Counted from the first letter of the stretch, positions 50,945 through 59,929 are shown. The stretch is DNA of 64,000 nucleotides from Streptomyces antnestii (GCF_004005495.1 NZ_RZYA01000014.1:169810-233809); one strand, 5' to 3'. A program made the numbers and translations. Notes: generated by a model from the sequence alone, not told the origin.

Positions 50945-51841
50945 ATGCAACTGTCCTGGCTTCAAACGTTCATGGCCGTCTACCACACCGGATCGTTCAC
51001 CAAGGCGGCACGTCAGCTCGGCGTGAGCCAGCCCACCGTGACCCAGCAGATCCGCACCATGGAAGTGGAGATCGGTCACCTACTGTTCGAACGCTCCACC
51101 AAGGGCACAGTGCCCACACCGCGCGGCACGATCCTCGCGCAGGACATCCGCGAATCCATGAGCGAGCTGAACGCGGCGATCGACCGGCACTTCGCCCCGA
51201 CCGACACCGACCGCCCGCTCCGCCTGGGCACCACCGCCGAACTCGCCAGCACCCGCGTGATCCCACCCCTGGCCAGCCTCGTCAGCACAGGCATCGACGT
51301 CCGGGTCCTCACCGGCATCAGCCACGATCTGCTGTCCCGCCTCGGCGAAGGCTTCCTGGACGTGGTGATCTCCACCACCCGCCCCCGCAGGCGCGGCATC
51401 GAAGCAACCCCGCTGTGTGACGAGGAGCTGGTCCTGGTCGCCTCACCACAGCTGACAGCGGAAGTCTTCCCTGATGGGCTGGGGGATGATCCGGAGCAGC
51501 GGCTGGCGAAGACCACCCTGATCGCCTACGCCGAAACCCTGCCGCTGGTACGGCAATACTGGCGGCACGTCTTCGACAGCGACCCCGATGTCCACGTGGG
51601 CGCGGTCATCCCCGACCTGCGGGGCATCCTCGCTGCGGTCGCGGCCGGCGCGGGAATCGCCGTTCTGCCACGCTGCCTGTGCTCCACAGCCCTGGCAACC
51701 GGGGAACTGGTCACGCTGCTGGAACCCGAGGAGCCGCCGATCAACACCTTGTACCTGGCGGTCCGTAACGGGGCGCTCCAGGACTACCGGCTCTCCCAGG
51801 TGCACACCGAACTGCTGCGCTGCGCCCAGCAGTGGACCTAG
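50945..51841 (+). CDS. LysR-family transcriptional regulator
   Basis: 298 aa from ATG at 50945. The HTH is at the N-terminus: LSWLQTFMAVYHTGSFTKAA, RQLGVSQPTVTQQIRTMEVE and IGHLLFERSTKGTVPTPRG. The effector domain follows (LRLGTTAELASTRVIPPLAS, FLDVVISTTRPRRRGIEATP, GILAAVAAGAGIAVLPRCLC). Unlike most LysR genes it points the same way as the genes it follows, 122 bases after the ligase gene, so it may be read from its own promoter. It is the best candidate regulator of the mutase cluster. A bidirectional hairpin lies beyond its stop. Confidence 0.9.
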   Translation: MQLSWLQTFMAVYHTGSFTKAARQLGVSQPTVTQQIRTMEVEIGHLLFERSTKGTVPTPRGTILAQDIRESMSELNAAIDRHFAPTDTDRPLRLGTTAELASTRVIPPLASLVSTGIDVRVLTGISHDLLSRLGEGFLDVVISTTRPRRRGIEATPLCDEELVLVASPQLTAEVFPDGLGDDPEQRLAKTTLIAYAETLPLVRQYWRHVFDSDPDVHVGAVIPDLRGILAAVAAGAGIAVLPRCLCSTALATGELVTLLEPEEPPINTLYLAVRNGALQDYRLSQVHTELLRCAQQWT

Positions 51842-51958
51842 CATCTTCCTGCCGGGCTGGTCCCTGTTGCTGTTGTTGTACGGGGTCGACCGCCCAGAGT
51901 TTTCCCGACGTGTTGGCGGGGAGCTCGGCGATCAGCTGAGCCAGCGTTCGCCGTGCTC

Positions 51959-51985
51959 GTGGGACTGGCGGACAGTCAGTCCCAC
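51959..51985. terminator. Bidirectional terminator between LysR and CMD genes
   Basis: GTGGGACTG (51959-51967), spacer GCGGACAGT, CAGTCCCAC (51977-51985): a perfect 9-bp stem between convergent genes, overlapping the last codons of the minus-strand gene. Confidence 0.65.
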
Positions 51986-52464
51986 TGCTCGTCCGCGAGG
52001 GAGCTGACCGGCTGCGGCTTGCCGATGACGGCCAGGGCGATGAAGAAGTTGATCTGGCCGATCGCGATGGTCAGGGTGGCCAGCGCCTTCTCGTCGTAGT
52101 GCTTCGCCACCTCCGCGTACAGCTCGTCACAGACGCGCTCCTCGCCGTGCGGGGCGGGCTGGAGGGTGGCCTCCACCAAGGCGAGGGCGGCGCGCTCGGC
52201 GTCGGTGAAGTACGGGGCGTCCATCCAGGAGGAGACGGCCGTGATGCGCTCCTCGGACTCCCCGGCCTTGCGCAGGAAGCCCGTGTTCAGGATCGTCAGG
52301 TAGGTGTTGCCGACGATCTGCCCGGCACGCAGGTGGACGAGATTCATCGTGGCGCGCGGCACCGAGTGGTTGCCCGTGGCCCGGAAGAGGGCGGCGCTGA
52401 TGTCGTTCAGCTCGGGCACGAACTCGGCCGGGTTGGGCATCCGGGAGATGGAGGTGTTCGTCAT
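51976..52464 (-). CDS. Carboxymuconolactone decarboxylase-family protein without CxxC
   Basis: 162 aa from ATG at 52464, with GGAGAG just upstream. The AhpD-like fold is indicated by LNDISAALFRATGNHSVPRA, MNLVHLRAGQIVGNTYLTIL and YFTDAERAALALVEATLQ, with INFFIALAVIGKPQPV at the end. In AhpD-type members the segment after LRxxQI reads GCAYC, supplying the peroxidatic cysteines. Here it reads GNTYL, so both are absent. It is therefore either a CMD enzyme that does not use thiols or a non-enzymatic relative. It converges with the LysR gene and is not obviously part of the mutase cluster. Confidence 0.85.
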   Translation of the reverse strand: MTNTSISRMPNPAEFVPELNDISAALFRATGNHSVPRATMNLVHLRAGQIVGNTYLTILNTGFLRKAGESEERITAVSSWMDAPYFTDAERAALALVEATLQPAPHGEERVCDELYAEVAKHYDEKALATLTIAIGQINFFIALAVIGKPQPVSSLADEQWD

Positions 52465-52661
52465 GGCTGCTCTCCTTCGCATCGGCCTGGTCGGCGTCTT
52501 CACAGCACTGACGGAACGTCGCACGCAGATGTGACAGGAATCCGGAAAGTTCTCGGGCGTGCTTCGGACCTGGTAACAACGCTGTCTTCCCCAGCGTTTG
52601 CCGACGGCAGATGCTGCCCTTCTTCGTCACGGGGCGGGGCGTTCGCAGGGCTGGTCGTTGG

Positions 52662-53729
52662 TCAAAGGCCGATCCCGATGAGGGCGTTGTCCTTCTCGTC
52701 CCACTGGTCGACGATCTGCATGTAGCCGTCCAGGACCTTGGAGCCGTCTGCGTGCCCGGTGATCGCGGCGATGGCTTTGCGGTCCTTCCCGGCGCGGCGG
52801 GCCTCGGTGGCCAGGCCGGAGCGCACCGAGTGACCGGTGAACAGGTCCTCGAACCCGGCGCGCAGGCCCGCGGCGGTGATGAGGTCGCCGGCGCGCTGCG
52901 GGGAGAGTCCCTGCGGCTGCACGGACCCGGTGTGATGGATGCGGCGGAACGCGTGCAGGTCGGGTTCGAGGATCTGCGCGGCGTCCTGCCACGCCTTCCA
53001 GGCGCGTACGGGACAGGTGTCGGTGTTCCTGCCGTAGGGGACGGCCACTGTGCGCGGGGCGGTCTTGGACACGGCGACGTGGACCAGGAGCCCGTTGTCG
53101 TCGTCGCGGATGTTGCGCAGCCGGAGACCGGCGAGCTCGGAGCGGCGGGCCGCGATGGAGAAGCCGAGCAGCAGCATGGCATGGTCCCGCAGCCCGAAGA
53201 TGTCCGTGCCGCACAGGGAGATGATGCGGCGCAGGTCGTCCAGGCGCATGGCGGGGGCCTTGCCCCGGCCTCGGGTGGGTTCTCCTGATGCCTCGGCCTT
53301 CTTCTTGTAGTCCTTCAGCAACTCCCTTGCCGCTTGGGTCGCTTCGGGGTTGACGATGACGCTGTACTGCTGGCGCAGGGTCACGGTCACGCCGGCGAGC
53401 TTGCGGTCGACGGTCGAGTACGCGCGTTTCTCCTCCTCCCACAGCCATTTGACGAACGCGCGCAGGGTGCCGCGGGTGGCGGCGGTCGGCGGGATGGCGA
53501 GCCCGGTGCAGAACGCGGTCCACGTCTTCCAGTCCGAGGCGTAGGAGCGGGTGGTGTTCTCGGGGCGCTGTTCGGCGGCGTGTTCGTCGGACGCGGTGTC
53601 CAGGGCGGTGAGGCGGGCACGCAGGTCGTCGTCGAACTCGGCGGGTGGCGGGGGACGGTGCGGCGCGGCGGGGACGGGCAGCGGTCGGTCGTCGACCAGT
53701 TCGGCGTCGACGATCTCGTCTTCTCTCAC
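52662..53729 (-). CDS. Tyrosine recombinase (site-specific integrase)
   Basis: 355 aa. N-terminal SAM-like domain (NTTRSYASDWKTWTAFCTGL, YSTVDRKLAGVTVTLRQQYS) and catalytic domain with the expected residues: Arg in IAARRSELAGLRL, a His/Arg pair in LFTGHSVRSGLATEARRAG, His in ITGHADGSKVLDGYMQIV and the nucleophile Tyr in LDGYMQ. It appears intact. No tRNA gene or direct repeat that could be an attachment site was found beside it, so the element it belonged to cannot be delimited. It has an unusually long acidic and Pro-rich N-terminus (about 40 residues). Confidence 0.9.
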   Translation of the reverse strand: MREDEIVDAELVDDRPLPVPAAPHRPPPPAEFDDDLRARLTALDTASDEHAAEQRPENTTRSYASDWKTWTAFCTGLAIPPTAATRGTLRAFVKWLWEEEKRAYSTVDRKLAGVTVTLRQQYSVIVNPEATQAARELLKDYKKKAEASGEPTRGRGKAPAMRLDDLRRIISLCGTDIFGLRDHAMLLLGFSIAARRSELAGLRLRNIRDDDNGLLVHVAVSKTAPRTVAVPYGRNTDTCPVRAWKAWQDAAQILEPDLHAFRRIHHTGSVQPQGLSPQRAGDLITAAGLRAGFEDLFTGHSVRSGLATEARRAGKDRKAIAAITGHADGSKVLDGYMQIVDQWDEKDNALIGIGL

Positions 53730-54419
53730 GTCACTTCCCTCCCGATTCTCATTGGTGAGATGTGACCTTATCGGGAATCAGAGGCGCTGGCTGCCCGACG
53801 CGAAGGCGGGGGAGGGGAGTTGTTCGATCTGTTCGATTCTTCGTCAGGGGCGATCCTAAGCGAAGGTGTGATCGCGGCGCAGGCGCAGGGATGTGGCGAT
53901 TGCGGTGGCCATCTCAGGGCATTGTGCTCCGAAGTCGACGACCTGAAGCAGGGGTGCTGGCCACTGGCGCAGCTCGCTGCCCTCGTGGGCGGTGGCGCGC
54001 TCGCCTCGGCCATCGCCGCGCCGAACTTCGCTCACGCCGACAGACCGAGGCCGGAGACTCGCCGCCTTGGGTGACGGGGCACATGACTGCACCCCGGGGC
54101 GGTGGTACATAGGGCGCAGTCAGGGGCGCCTCTGCTTGCAAATTCAATAAATATATCCGGTGAGTAATTGGCCATAAAGTGCCGATCGTTTCAGGTCGAG
54201 CTGGCTTCATTTGGCCTATCCGTGGTGGGCATATCGTGAGATCGCGCTGATTTATCCTCAATGAGGGCTGAAATTACCCCTATGCGTGTTGGATTCTTCC
54301 GTAATGTGAAACCGCTTTACTTGTTGCTGACTTGATGTTTGGGTGTACATGGCAGTCTGCATTCACCGGGTGATTTTCATTGCCCAACGCGCAAGGATCG
54401 ATTCAGTGAAGGGAAAGCT
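53730..54419. other. Long non-coding region, AT-rich towards its right end
   Basis: About 690 bases without a recognisable gene. The left half (to about 54110) has high GC and ORFs on both strands without motifs. From about 54115 to 54420 the sequence is distinctly AT-richer (for example TTCAATAAATATATCCGG), unlike most of the window, and it leads into the nuclease gene. It probably holds that gene's promoter and a long leader, or marks foreign origin. Confidence 0.5.
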
Positions 54420-55751
54420 GTGTTAAAGCTTCGAAGAACCGCCGTTGCTGCAGCGGTGCTGATCGTGTTTTCGGCATTGCAAGCCCCGTCTGCAGTGGCG
54501 CGAGCTGGTGGCGAATTAATCGCCACGGCTCCGCAGGTAGCTGAAAATCGCCACCCGGGACCGAAAAACGGTGCCAAGCTGACGGACGAGCAAATAGGTC
54601 GTGCGCGTTCCCTGGGCAGTGCCCCGAAGGAACTTCCCGCGCTCACAGAGCACGGGGACGCGACGGCGCAGCGCGAGGGCAAGACCTACACGGTCGAGGC
54701 CGACAACGTCGAAAAGACCCTTCCGCGTTCGGGTGGGCAACTGGCCGCCTACGATCCGATCCAGGACTGCAAGCAGCAGCTGGGCGGACAGTATGGTGAC
54801 AAGGTCGTCAATCACTTCCTGTTCTGCAGCATGTATTACGTCTACTACGACGTGATACAAAGTGGCACCAAGGTCGGCCGGGTGGGATGGAACCAGATCA
54901 CGGTCGGTTCGACGGGTGGCGACGAGCGCAACAACTACTTCACGACAAGCCTCGAGAGCTTCCAGCGCGAAGGGACCACGTTCGATGTCCCTGGCTTGGA
55001 AGTGTTCGTCACGACTGGCGGATACAACGGGACGGACGGCACTAACAAGCCGTGCAACGTCATTTCCAGCGCCGGCAATCCCAAGGACCTCAAGACCTGG
55101 GAGACGACGAACCTGTACGCCGTGCATGTGGTGGACTCTCTGAAGTCCGATGGGTACGGTCGCGACTTCCTCTCCCGCTGCTCCTTCGCCACGAACACCC
55201 GCGTCACGACAGCGAACGGCAGCCAGTCGAGCGTCCAGATCTTCGTGAATGGCCTACGTCAGGACTCGGCGTCCTATCTCGAAGGAACCGTAGGTGGGGC
55301 CATCTTCGATCGCATCGTCCCGGAAATGACGTACAGCCTGTCGTCCACTGCGCACGGTGCTGTTGCCGATCACATCGAAACCGCCCAGACGCTCCCGCAG
55401 ACCACCGATCCCGCAACTCCGGGAAAGATAATCCCGGGAGGCCAAGGGTCGGGTCACCCCCTCTCGCGCCTCTACCCGGACTGGGACGCGCAAGCCAGCG
55501 CCCAGCGCGCAGCGAACGTCTCCGCCAAGGACAAGGCCTGCGCCCCGATCAAGCCGAACCCTTCCACCGACCTGGACTGTGACGAGTATCCGTTCGGGTC
55601 CACATGGGAAGGACCGGCCGCCGGCCCCAACTTCTCGGTGAGGTACCTCTCTACCTCGCAGAACCGTTCTGCGGGCGCCACACTCGGAAACTGGTACAAG
55701 GTAGACCGCATCCTGCATCGCGATAGGTTCTACGTGGCGATCGCCCGATAG
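54420..55751 (+). CDS. Exported NucA/NucB-type deoxyribonuclease
   Basis: 443 aa from GTG at 54420, with GAAGGGA upstream. A signal peptide (LKLRRTAVAAAVLIVFSALQ, cut near AVARA) is followed by a long unknown region (residues 40-360; LGGQYGDKVVNHFLFCSMYY, VGWNQITVGSTGGDERNNYF). The C-terminus matches NucA/NucB nucleases: DLDCDEYPFGSTWEGPAAG, FSVRYLSTSQNRSAGATLGN and YKVDRILHRDRFYVAI. The family cuts DNA with metal ions and uses the CDEYPF(A/G)S motif. Codons 2 and 33 are TTA (54423-54425 and 54516-54518), so translation should depend on the bldA tRNA and occur late in growth. It faces a possible partner gene across a terminator. Confidence 0.85.
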   Translation: MLKLRRTAVAAAVLIVFSALQAPSAVARAGGELIATAPQVAENRHPGPKNGAKLTDEQIGRARSLGSAPKELPALTEHGDATAQREGKTYTVEADNVEKTLPRSGGQLAAYDPIQDCKQQLGGQYGDKVVNHFLFCSMYYVYYDVIQSGTKVGRVGWNQITVGSTGGDERNNYFTTSLESFQREGTTFDVPGLEVFVTTGGYNGTDGTNKPCNVISSAGNPKDLKTWETTNLYAVHVVDSLKSDGYGRDFLSRCSFATNTRVTTANGSQSSVQIFVNGLRQDSASYLEGTVGGAIFDRIVPEMTYSLSSTAHGAVADHIETAQTLPQTTDPATPGKIIPGGQGSGHPLSRLYPDWDAQASAQRAANVSAKDKACAPIKPNPSTDLDCDEYPFGSTWEGPAAGPNFSVRYLSTSQNRSAGATLGNWYKVDRILHRDRFYVAIAR

Positions 55752-55772
55752 ATTAGAGAACCTGGCTACCTC

Positions 55773-55802
55773 GTGCCCCGACGGCTCTAGTCGTCGGGGC
55801 AC
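55773..55802. terminator. Bidirectional terminator after the nuclease gene
   Basis: GTGCCCCGACG (55773-55783), loop GCTCTAGT, CGTCGGGGCAC (55792-55802): a perfect 11-bp stem. It overlaps the end of the convergent gene and should stop both transcripts. Confidence 0.8.
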
Positions 55803-56230
55803 TCCGAGACGCGGATGTCGTATTGCTCTGGTAGGTCGTTCCTGCGCCAGACCTTCACTTCATGTGAGCCATCATCGGGGAGCACCAGAACTGCTGGTTC
55901 CTCTCGACCCTCGACGTTGAGACACCGGAGTTCGCGGTTAGGTACATCGAGGACGGCGGACCCAAGGTACTTTCCGACACCATCAGGCGGCGTGCTCTGC
56001 CAGTACGAGAGAGCAACTTCCACGCGCGTCTCCTGGGAAGCAGCGGGAATGCCGACTGCTTGTCCGTTCCCCTTCACTTCTTCCCCTGCCGGGATCGCAG
56101 TCGTGAAGTCCGCACCATCACGCGCGGCGACCCAGAACTGGCTGTATGAGATGACAAAGTCGTCGTACACGACGTCCCACGGCCCCGTGTTCCCGAACAG
56201 GCTGCTCTGAGAGTTCGTTTCCGGTTCCAT
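55787..56230 (-). CDS. Small unknown protein convergent with the nuclease
   Basis: 147 aa from ATG at 56230 (MEPETNSQSSLFGNTGPWDV). The sequence is beta-rich (VVYDDFVISYSQFWVAARDG, ETRVEVALSYWQSTPPDGVG, AVLDVPNRELRCLNVEGREE, HEVKVWRRNDLPEQYDIRVS) with an acidic end (ECPDD), no signal peptide and no known family. Its size, acidity and position opposite a secreted nuclease would suit an immunity protein, but convergent orientation argues against co-expression, so that role is speculative. Confidence 0.65.
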   Translation of the reverse strand: MEPETNSQSSLFGNTGPWDVVYDDFVISYSQFWVAARDGADFTTAIPAGEEVKGNGQAVGIPAASQETRVEVALSYWQSTPPDGVGKYLGSAVLDVPNRELRCLNVEGREEPAVLVLPDDGSHEVKVWRRNDLPEQYDIRVSECPDD

Positions 56231-56366
56231 GCGATCAATCTAGCGTGACGGCTTGGAGCTCGTAACACGATCACCTTGCTGACATGGGCTCGGCGGCGCG
56301 ACAGCTCCAGCTGTAAGAACCGGCTCGCACCGGGCGTTGTCAGAGACATCAGGCACACTGCGCCGT

Positions 56367-57209
56367 ATGAACTTGGTGACCGCGCACGACTACGCCTGGA
56401 TCCGTACCTCGCCGCTCTTCCGCCACATGATGGCGAGCGGATACACCCTGACACTGATACGGGGGCGGACCCCGCGCGAGGTGCTGCGCGCGATGGAGGC
56501 GGAACCCCGCGGCACCGGGGAGGGAACGGCCGGGCTGATCGAGGCGGACGACGCTCACCGCGCCGAGGTGGATTACGACTACTGGGACGAGTCCTACGTG
56601 GCGGGCGCCTTCAGTGCTCCGGGCGAGGACGGCGACTGGACACTCGTCCTCGGCTTCGACGGTGGCCTGGGGATAGCGGCGCCGTGCGTGGAGACTCTGT
56701 CGAAGGGCGGCCGGGTCGTGGCGCACTCGACCAACGGCGGCAAGCCCATCCACCTCTTCCACTGGTTCGAGGACGGTGAGCTCCGTACAACGTTCGAGGG
56801 CCCCTCGTCGCGCGACGGCAACACTCCCGATGAACTGGTCCCCCTGCTGCGGGAAGTCGGCTTCCCTCTGACCTCCGAGGGAGAGCACGACGAGAGCGCC
56901 CCGGACATCGACCGGAAGGCGGCGGTCCTCGCTCTGGCCGAGAGACTCACCGGCATCCGCGTCACCGAATCCCTCCTCCAGGGCGCTACGTACGAGCTGG
57001 GACTCGTCCCCGAACAGCCCGCCGAGGAGTGGACCGGCGTGGTCATCGACATCACCGATGCCCACGGGGAGCGCCTGCACAGGGAATGGACCTACGAGGA
57101 GATCGCGACGGCGTCGGACCGAGCACGGGCGGAGGCGAACGCGCCGGTGGTGATCACCTACAACGAGCCGCCGGCCATGGATCGTTCGGAGCACGAGACA
57201 GGTGAGTAG
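56367..57209 (+). CDS. DUF6461-like protein
   Basis: 280 aa from ATG at 56367. AHDYAWIRTSPLFRHMMASG-YTLTLIRGRTPREVLRAME matches, from memory, the start of DUF6461 proteins. WTLVLGFDGGLGIAAPCVET, GGRVVAHSTNGGKPIHLFHW and FEDGELRTTFEGPSSRDG follow in the first domain. The second half (VLALAERLTGIRVTESLLQG, EWTGVVIDITDAHGERLHRE) is acidic and ends in DRSEHETGE. DUF6461 proteins are widespread in actinomycetes, sometimes next to toxin genes, but their role is unknown. The stop overlaps the start of the next, broken gene. Confidence 0.75.
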   Translation: MNLVTAHDYAWIRTSPLFRHMMASGYTLTLIRGRTPREVLRAMEAEPRGTGEGTAGLIEADDAHRAEVDYDYWDESYVAGAFSAPGEDGDWTLVLGFDGGLGIAAPCVETLSKGGRVVAHSTNGGKPIHLFHWFEDGELRTTFEGPSSRDGNTPDELVPLLREVGFPLTSEGEHDESAPDIDRKAAVLALAERLTGIRVTESLLQGATYELGLVPEQPAEEWTGVVIDITDAHGERLHREWTYEEIATASDRARAEANAPVVITYNEPPAMDRSEHETGE

Positions 57210-57893
57210 CGAGCGAGCGTGTGGAGGGCGCCCCGGCGTACTCGCCGCCCTCTACAAGGGAACTTGCCGCCACGGAGGCTTCTGCGATCATGGTCCGGCA
57301 GCCTTCTTGAGCCGTCGCCAGCAGATGCGCGACGGGCAGCCGGACCTCTGCGACGGATGCGACCAGGGTCCCGACGCAACCTGTTCAATCTGCAGCCAGG
57401 TCCGCTCCTGCGCCAGCAGCGACGAACAGGGCCAACCGATCTGCGCCACCTGCTACCAGCGCCATCGCACCGGCGAGCCGTGCGCCCGCTGTAGCTGGAC
57501 CAAGCCGGTCAACACCCCTTGGCCTATTGGGCCGGTCTGCGTGACTTGCTACACCGCCGTGCTCCGCTCACCAGCCGAGTGCCCTCGCTGCGGCATGGTC
57601 CAGCCACTGATCGCGAGGGGTGACCACGGCGCCGAGGTCTGCGGACCATGCGTCGGGCTCGCCGCCGCCTACACCTGCAAGCAGTGCGGCCGGGCAGGCA
57701 AGCCGTGGCGGCAGTAGGACGGGGAGCCAGCCGACCTCGGTGCTGATCTCCCCAGCCCGATCCTCGCGGACGTGACCGGGATGCACCGCCACACCGCGCT
57801 CCGCTGGGTCGGCTATGCCAGACGTGACTGGGCCGCGTACCCCGCCGGGCGAGCTGAGGGTAAATCAGGAGACGTCGTTCCGGTGGGCGACTA
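57202..57893 (+). pseudogene. Zinc-finger recombinase-associated protein, core deleted
   Basis: The first frame (57202-57717) holds a series of zinc-binding CxxC knuckles: CDGCDQGPDATCSICSQVRS, CATCYQRHRTGEPCARCSWT, CVTCYTAVLRSPAECPRCGM and CGPCVGLAAAYTCKQCGRAG, then stops. A different frame at 57773-57893 carries VTGMHRHTALRWVGYARRDW-AAYPAGRAEG and a stop, the C-terminal tail of the same kind of protein. In intact streptomycete relatives several hundred residues separate these parts. So the middle has been deleted and only the ends remain. A related fragment lies at 59930-60181. Confidence 0.6.
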
Positions 57894-57934
57894 GCCTCGC
57901 GAAGTTGTTCTTCGCGCCCTCAGGAGGAGACCTC

Positions 57935-58900
57935 ATGGCCCAGCCGTTCCCGCCCACCGAGCCGTACGCGCACGGCCTCCTCGATGTCGGCGACGGAAAC
58001 CAGATCTACTGGGAGACAAGTGGGAACCCCGATGGGAAGGCGGCCCTGTGCGTGCACGGCGGCCCCGGCAACGGAGGGCGCCGCGGCAGTCGCAACATGT
58101 TCGATCCCGAGGTCTTCCGGATCGTCCTGTTCGACCAGCGTGGCTGCGGTGAATCCCAGCCTCACGCCTCCGACCGGTCCATCAGCCTCGATCACAACAC
58201 CACCGACCGCCTCATCGCCGATATCGAGCGGCTACGCGAGCACTTGGGCATCGAGCGCTGGCTCCTCTACGGCGGCTCCTGGGGCTCAACACTGATCCTC
58301 GCCTACGCTGAGCGCTATCCCGAGCGGGTCTCCGAGGTCGTCATCGTCGGTGTCACCATGACCCGGCCGGAGGAGACCGACTGGCTCTACCACGGCGTCG
58401 GACGCCTGCTACCAGGCCCCTGGGAGACATTCCGCGACGTACTGCCGGAGGCGGACCGGAGCAGCAATCTCGTGGCCGCTTACAACCAGCTGCTGAACAG
58501 CCCTGATGAGGCGGTCAGGGTGAAGGCGGCGCGGGCCTGGTGCGCTTGGGAGGACGCTGTCATCGCCCACGAGGCACTCGGTCATCCGGGCGCCTACAGT
58601 GACAAGACTGACAACGCACTGATGGCCTTCGTCCGGATCTGCGCGCACTACTTCGCGAACGACGCCTGGCTGGAGGACGGACAACTGCTCCGTGACGCAC
58701 ACCGGCTGGCCGGTATCCCGGCGGTGCTGATCCACGGCCGACTCGACCTCGGCAGCCCATTGAAGACCGCGTGGGAGTTGTCCAAAGCGTGGCCAGACGC
58801 GGAGCTGAAAGTCATCGACGACTCCGGACACACAGGCAGTCCCGCGATGCAGGACGCGGCCCTGGAAGCGATCGCGCGATTCGGTAATAGCGGACAGTGA
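57935..58900 (+). CDS. Alpha/beta hydrolase, prolyl aminopeptidase type
   Basis: 321 aa from ATG at 57935 after AGGAGGAGA. S33-family features: oxyanion HGGPGNGGRRGSRNMFDPE, VLFDQRGCGESQPHASD, nucleophile elbow LLYGGSWGSTLILAYAERYP, WCAWEDAVIAHEA (the WExA pocket typical of prolyl aminopeptidases), and the acid and His in IHGRLDLGSP and DDSGHTGSP. It should cleave N-terminal proline from peptides in the cytoplasm. Length is normal for the family. It is monocistronic, between a broken gene and a gap. Confidence 0.9.
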   Translation: MAQPFPPTEPYAHGLLDVGDGNQIYWETSGNPDGKAALCVHGGPGNGGRRGSRNMFDPEVFRIVLFDQRGCGESQPHASDRSISLDHNTTDRLIADIERLREHLGIERWLLYGGSWGSTLILAYAERYPERVSEVVIVGVTMTRPEETDWLYHGVGRLLPGPWETFRDVLPEADRSSNLVAAYNQLLNSPDEAVRVKAARAWCAWEDAVIAHEALGHPGAYSDKTDNALMAFVRICAHYFANDAWLEDGQLLRDAHRLAGIPAVLIHGRLDLGSPLKTAWELSKAWPDAELKVIDDSGHTGSPAMQDAALEAIARFGNSGQ

Positions 58901-59193
58901 CTGGCACCGCACTGCGCTGTGCTCTCCTGGTCGCGCCAGGTCGGGGCGGCTGAGGCGTGGCCGTTGCTGCCGCGGCCGGGGCCGCCGGTGAGGACGACAA
59001 CTGGCCGAACCTCGCGCCGGTGCTGCTGCGGTGACAGTGCCTGGCCCACGTAGTCCGCAGAGCGAGGCCTCAGCTACACGGTGACCCGAGCTACTGCCGG
59101 GTGGTCGTAGAGCCCGGGAAGATGCGCCGAAATGCCCGTCGGTAGGCAGCGGCCGTGGCAGCCGATGCCGGACAGTCGAGGCGAGGGTGTAGA

Positions 59194-59907
59194 TCAGCTC
59201 GGAATTGTGGCGCCAGCGCCCAACCGTCGTTCGATCTCCGCGGCCGGGAACGGCGTCTGCTTGCTCTCGGTGAGCAGACGGCGGAAGAAGGAGTCCACGA
59301 CGACGGTAGGGCGTGCGTGCTGGTCGATGATGGCCGTGATCTCAGGCGGGATGTCGCCAGGTCGCCGGCCCTCGATCCAGTCGTGCAGGAAGGCTTCGCG
59401 TTCCGTGTCACCGCGCACGCCGTCGAGCAAGTGGTACTGGAGCAGGTGGCTCGCGGTGTAGCAGCGGTCGTACGTGAGGTGGTCCGAGAGGAAGTTGGAC
59501 TCGTCCGCCGAAAGGTCGAAGCGGGAGCTCAGGGCAAGTCCGAAGTCAGCGAAGTAGAGCTGGCGTCCATCGGTCAGGATGTTGTCGAAGTGAGCATCGA
59601 AGTGGACAAGTCCGCGAGAACTCATGAAGGCAGCTCCGCTCATCAGGGCTTCCTCCACCCAGCGGAAGGGCGAGCCGTCCCCGCCTTCCGGAACGGCGGT
59701 TTTGCGGTGGTCGGCCAGCCATCCGGCGAGTGTGTGCGGCACGTACTCCAGGAAGACCACCAGGCTGTACGAGGCCTGACCGATGGCCTCCAGCCGGTCA
59801 CGAACGGCGGGTGATCCCTCCCAGTGCGCGACAGCCCCCTCCAGGCCCCCGAACTCGTCGGTGAATCCTTCGGGAGGGGAGTCAGGCAGAACCCGCCAGT
59901 GGTACAT
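59194..59907 (-). CDS. Protein-kinase-like protein, 5'-truncated
   Basis: 237 aa from ATG at 59907. The C-lobe of a kinase fold is present: hinge YSLVVFLEYVPHTLAGWLAD, catalytic loop GLVHFDAHFDNILTDGRQLY (HxD...N), and FADFGLALSSRFDLSADESN (DFG). The glycine-rich loop and the ATP-binding Lys are not there. In-frame sequence before the ATG (IRVLGDEYAGFPL) looks like coding but is stopped by TGA immediately beyond, where zinc-finger gene sequence begins. So the N-lobe has been removed by a deletion. It may be expressed but is unlikely to be an active kinase. Confidence 0.7.
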   Translation of the reverse strand: MYHWRVLPDSPPEGFTDEFGGLEGAVAHWEGSPAVRDRLEAIGQASYSLVVFLEYVPHTLAGWLADHRKTAVPEGGDGSPFRWVEEALMSGAAFMSSRGLVHFDAHFDNILTDGRQLYFADFGLALSSRFDLSADESNFLSDHLTYDRCYTASHLLQYHLLDGVRGDTEREAFLHDWIEGRRPGDIPPEITAIIDQHARPTVVVDSFFRRLLTESKQTPFPAAEIERRLGAGATIPS

Positions 59908-59929
59908 CAGGGGGAATCCCGCATACTCG

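Noticed and set aside
53762..54112. 116-codon plus-strand open frame after the integrase
   Set aside because: No ribosome-binding site, no motif, and overlapping frames on both strands are equally long.
52500..54420. tRNA gene or att repeats beside the integrase at 52662
   Set aside because: TTCGATTC near 53833 resembles a T-loop, but no acceptor or anticodon stem can be drawn around it and no second copy was found.
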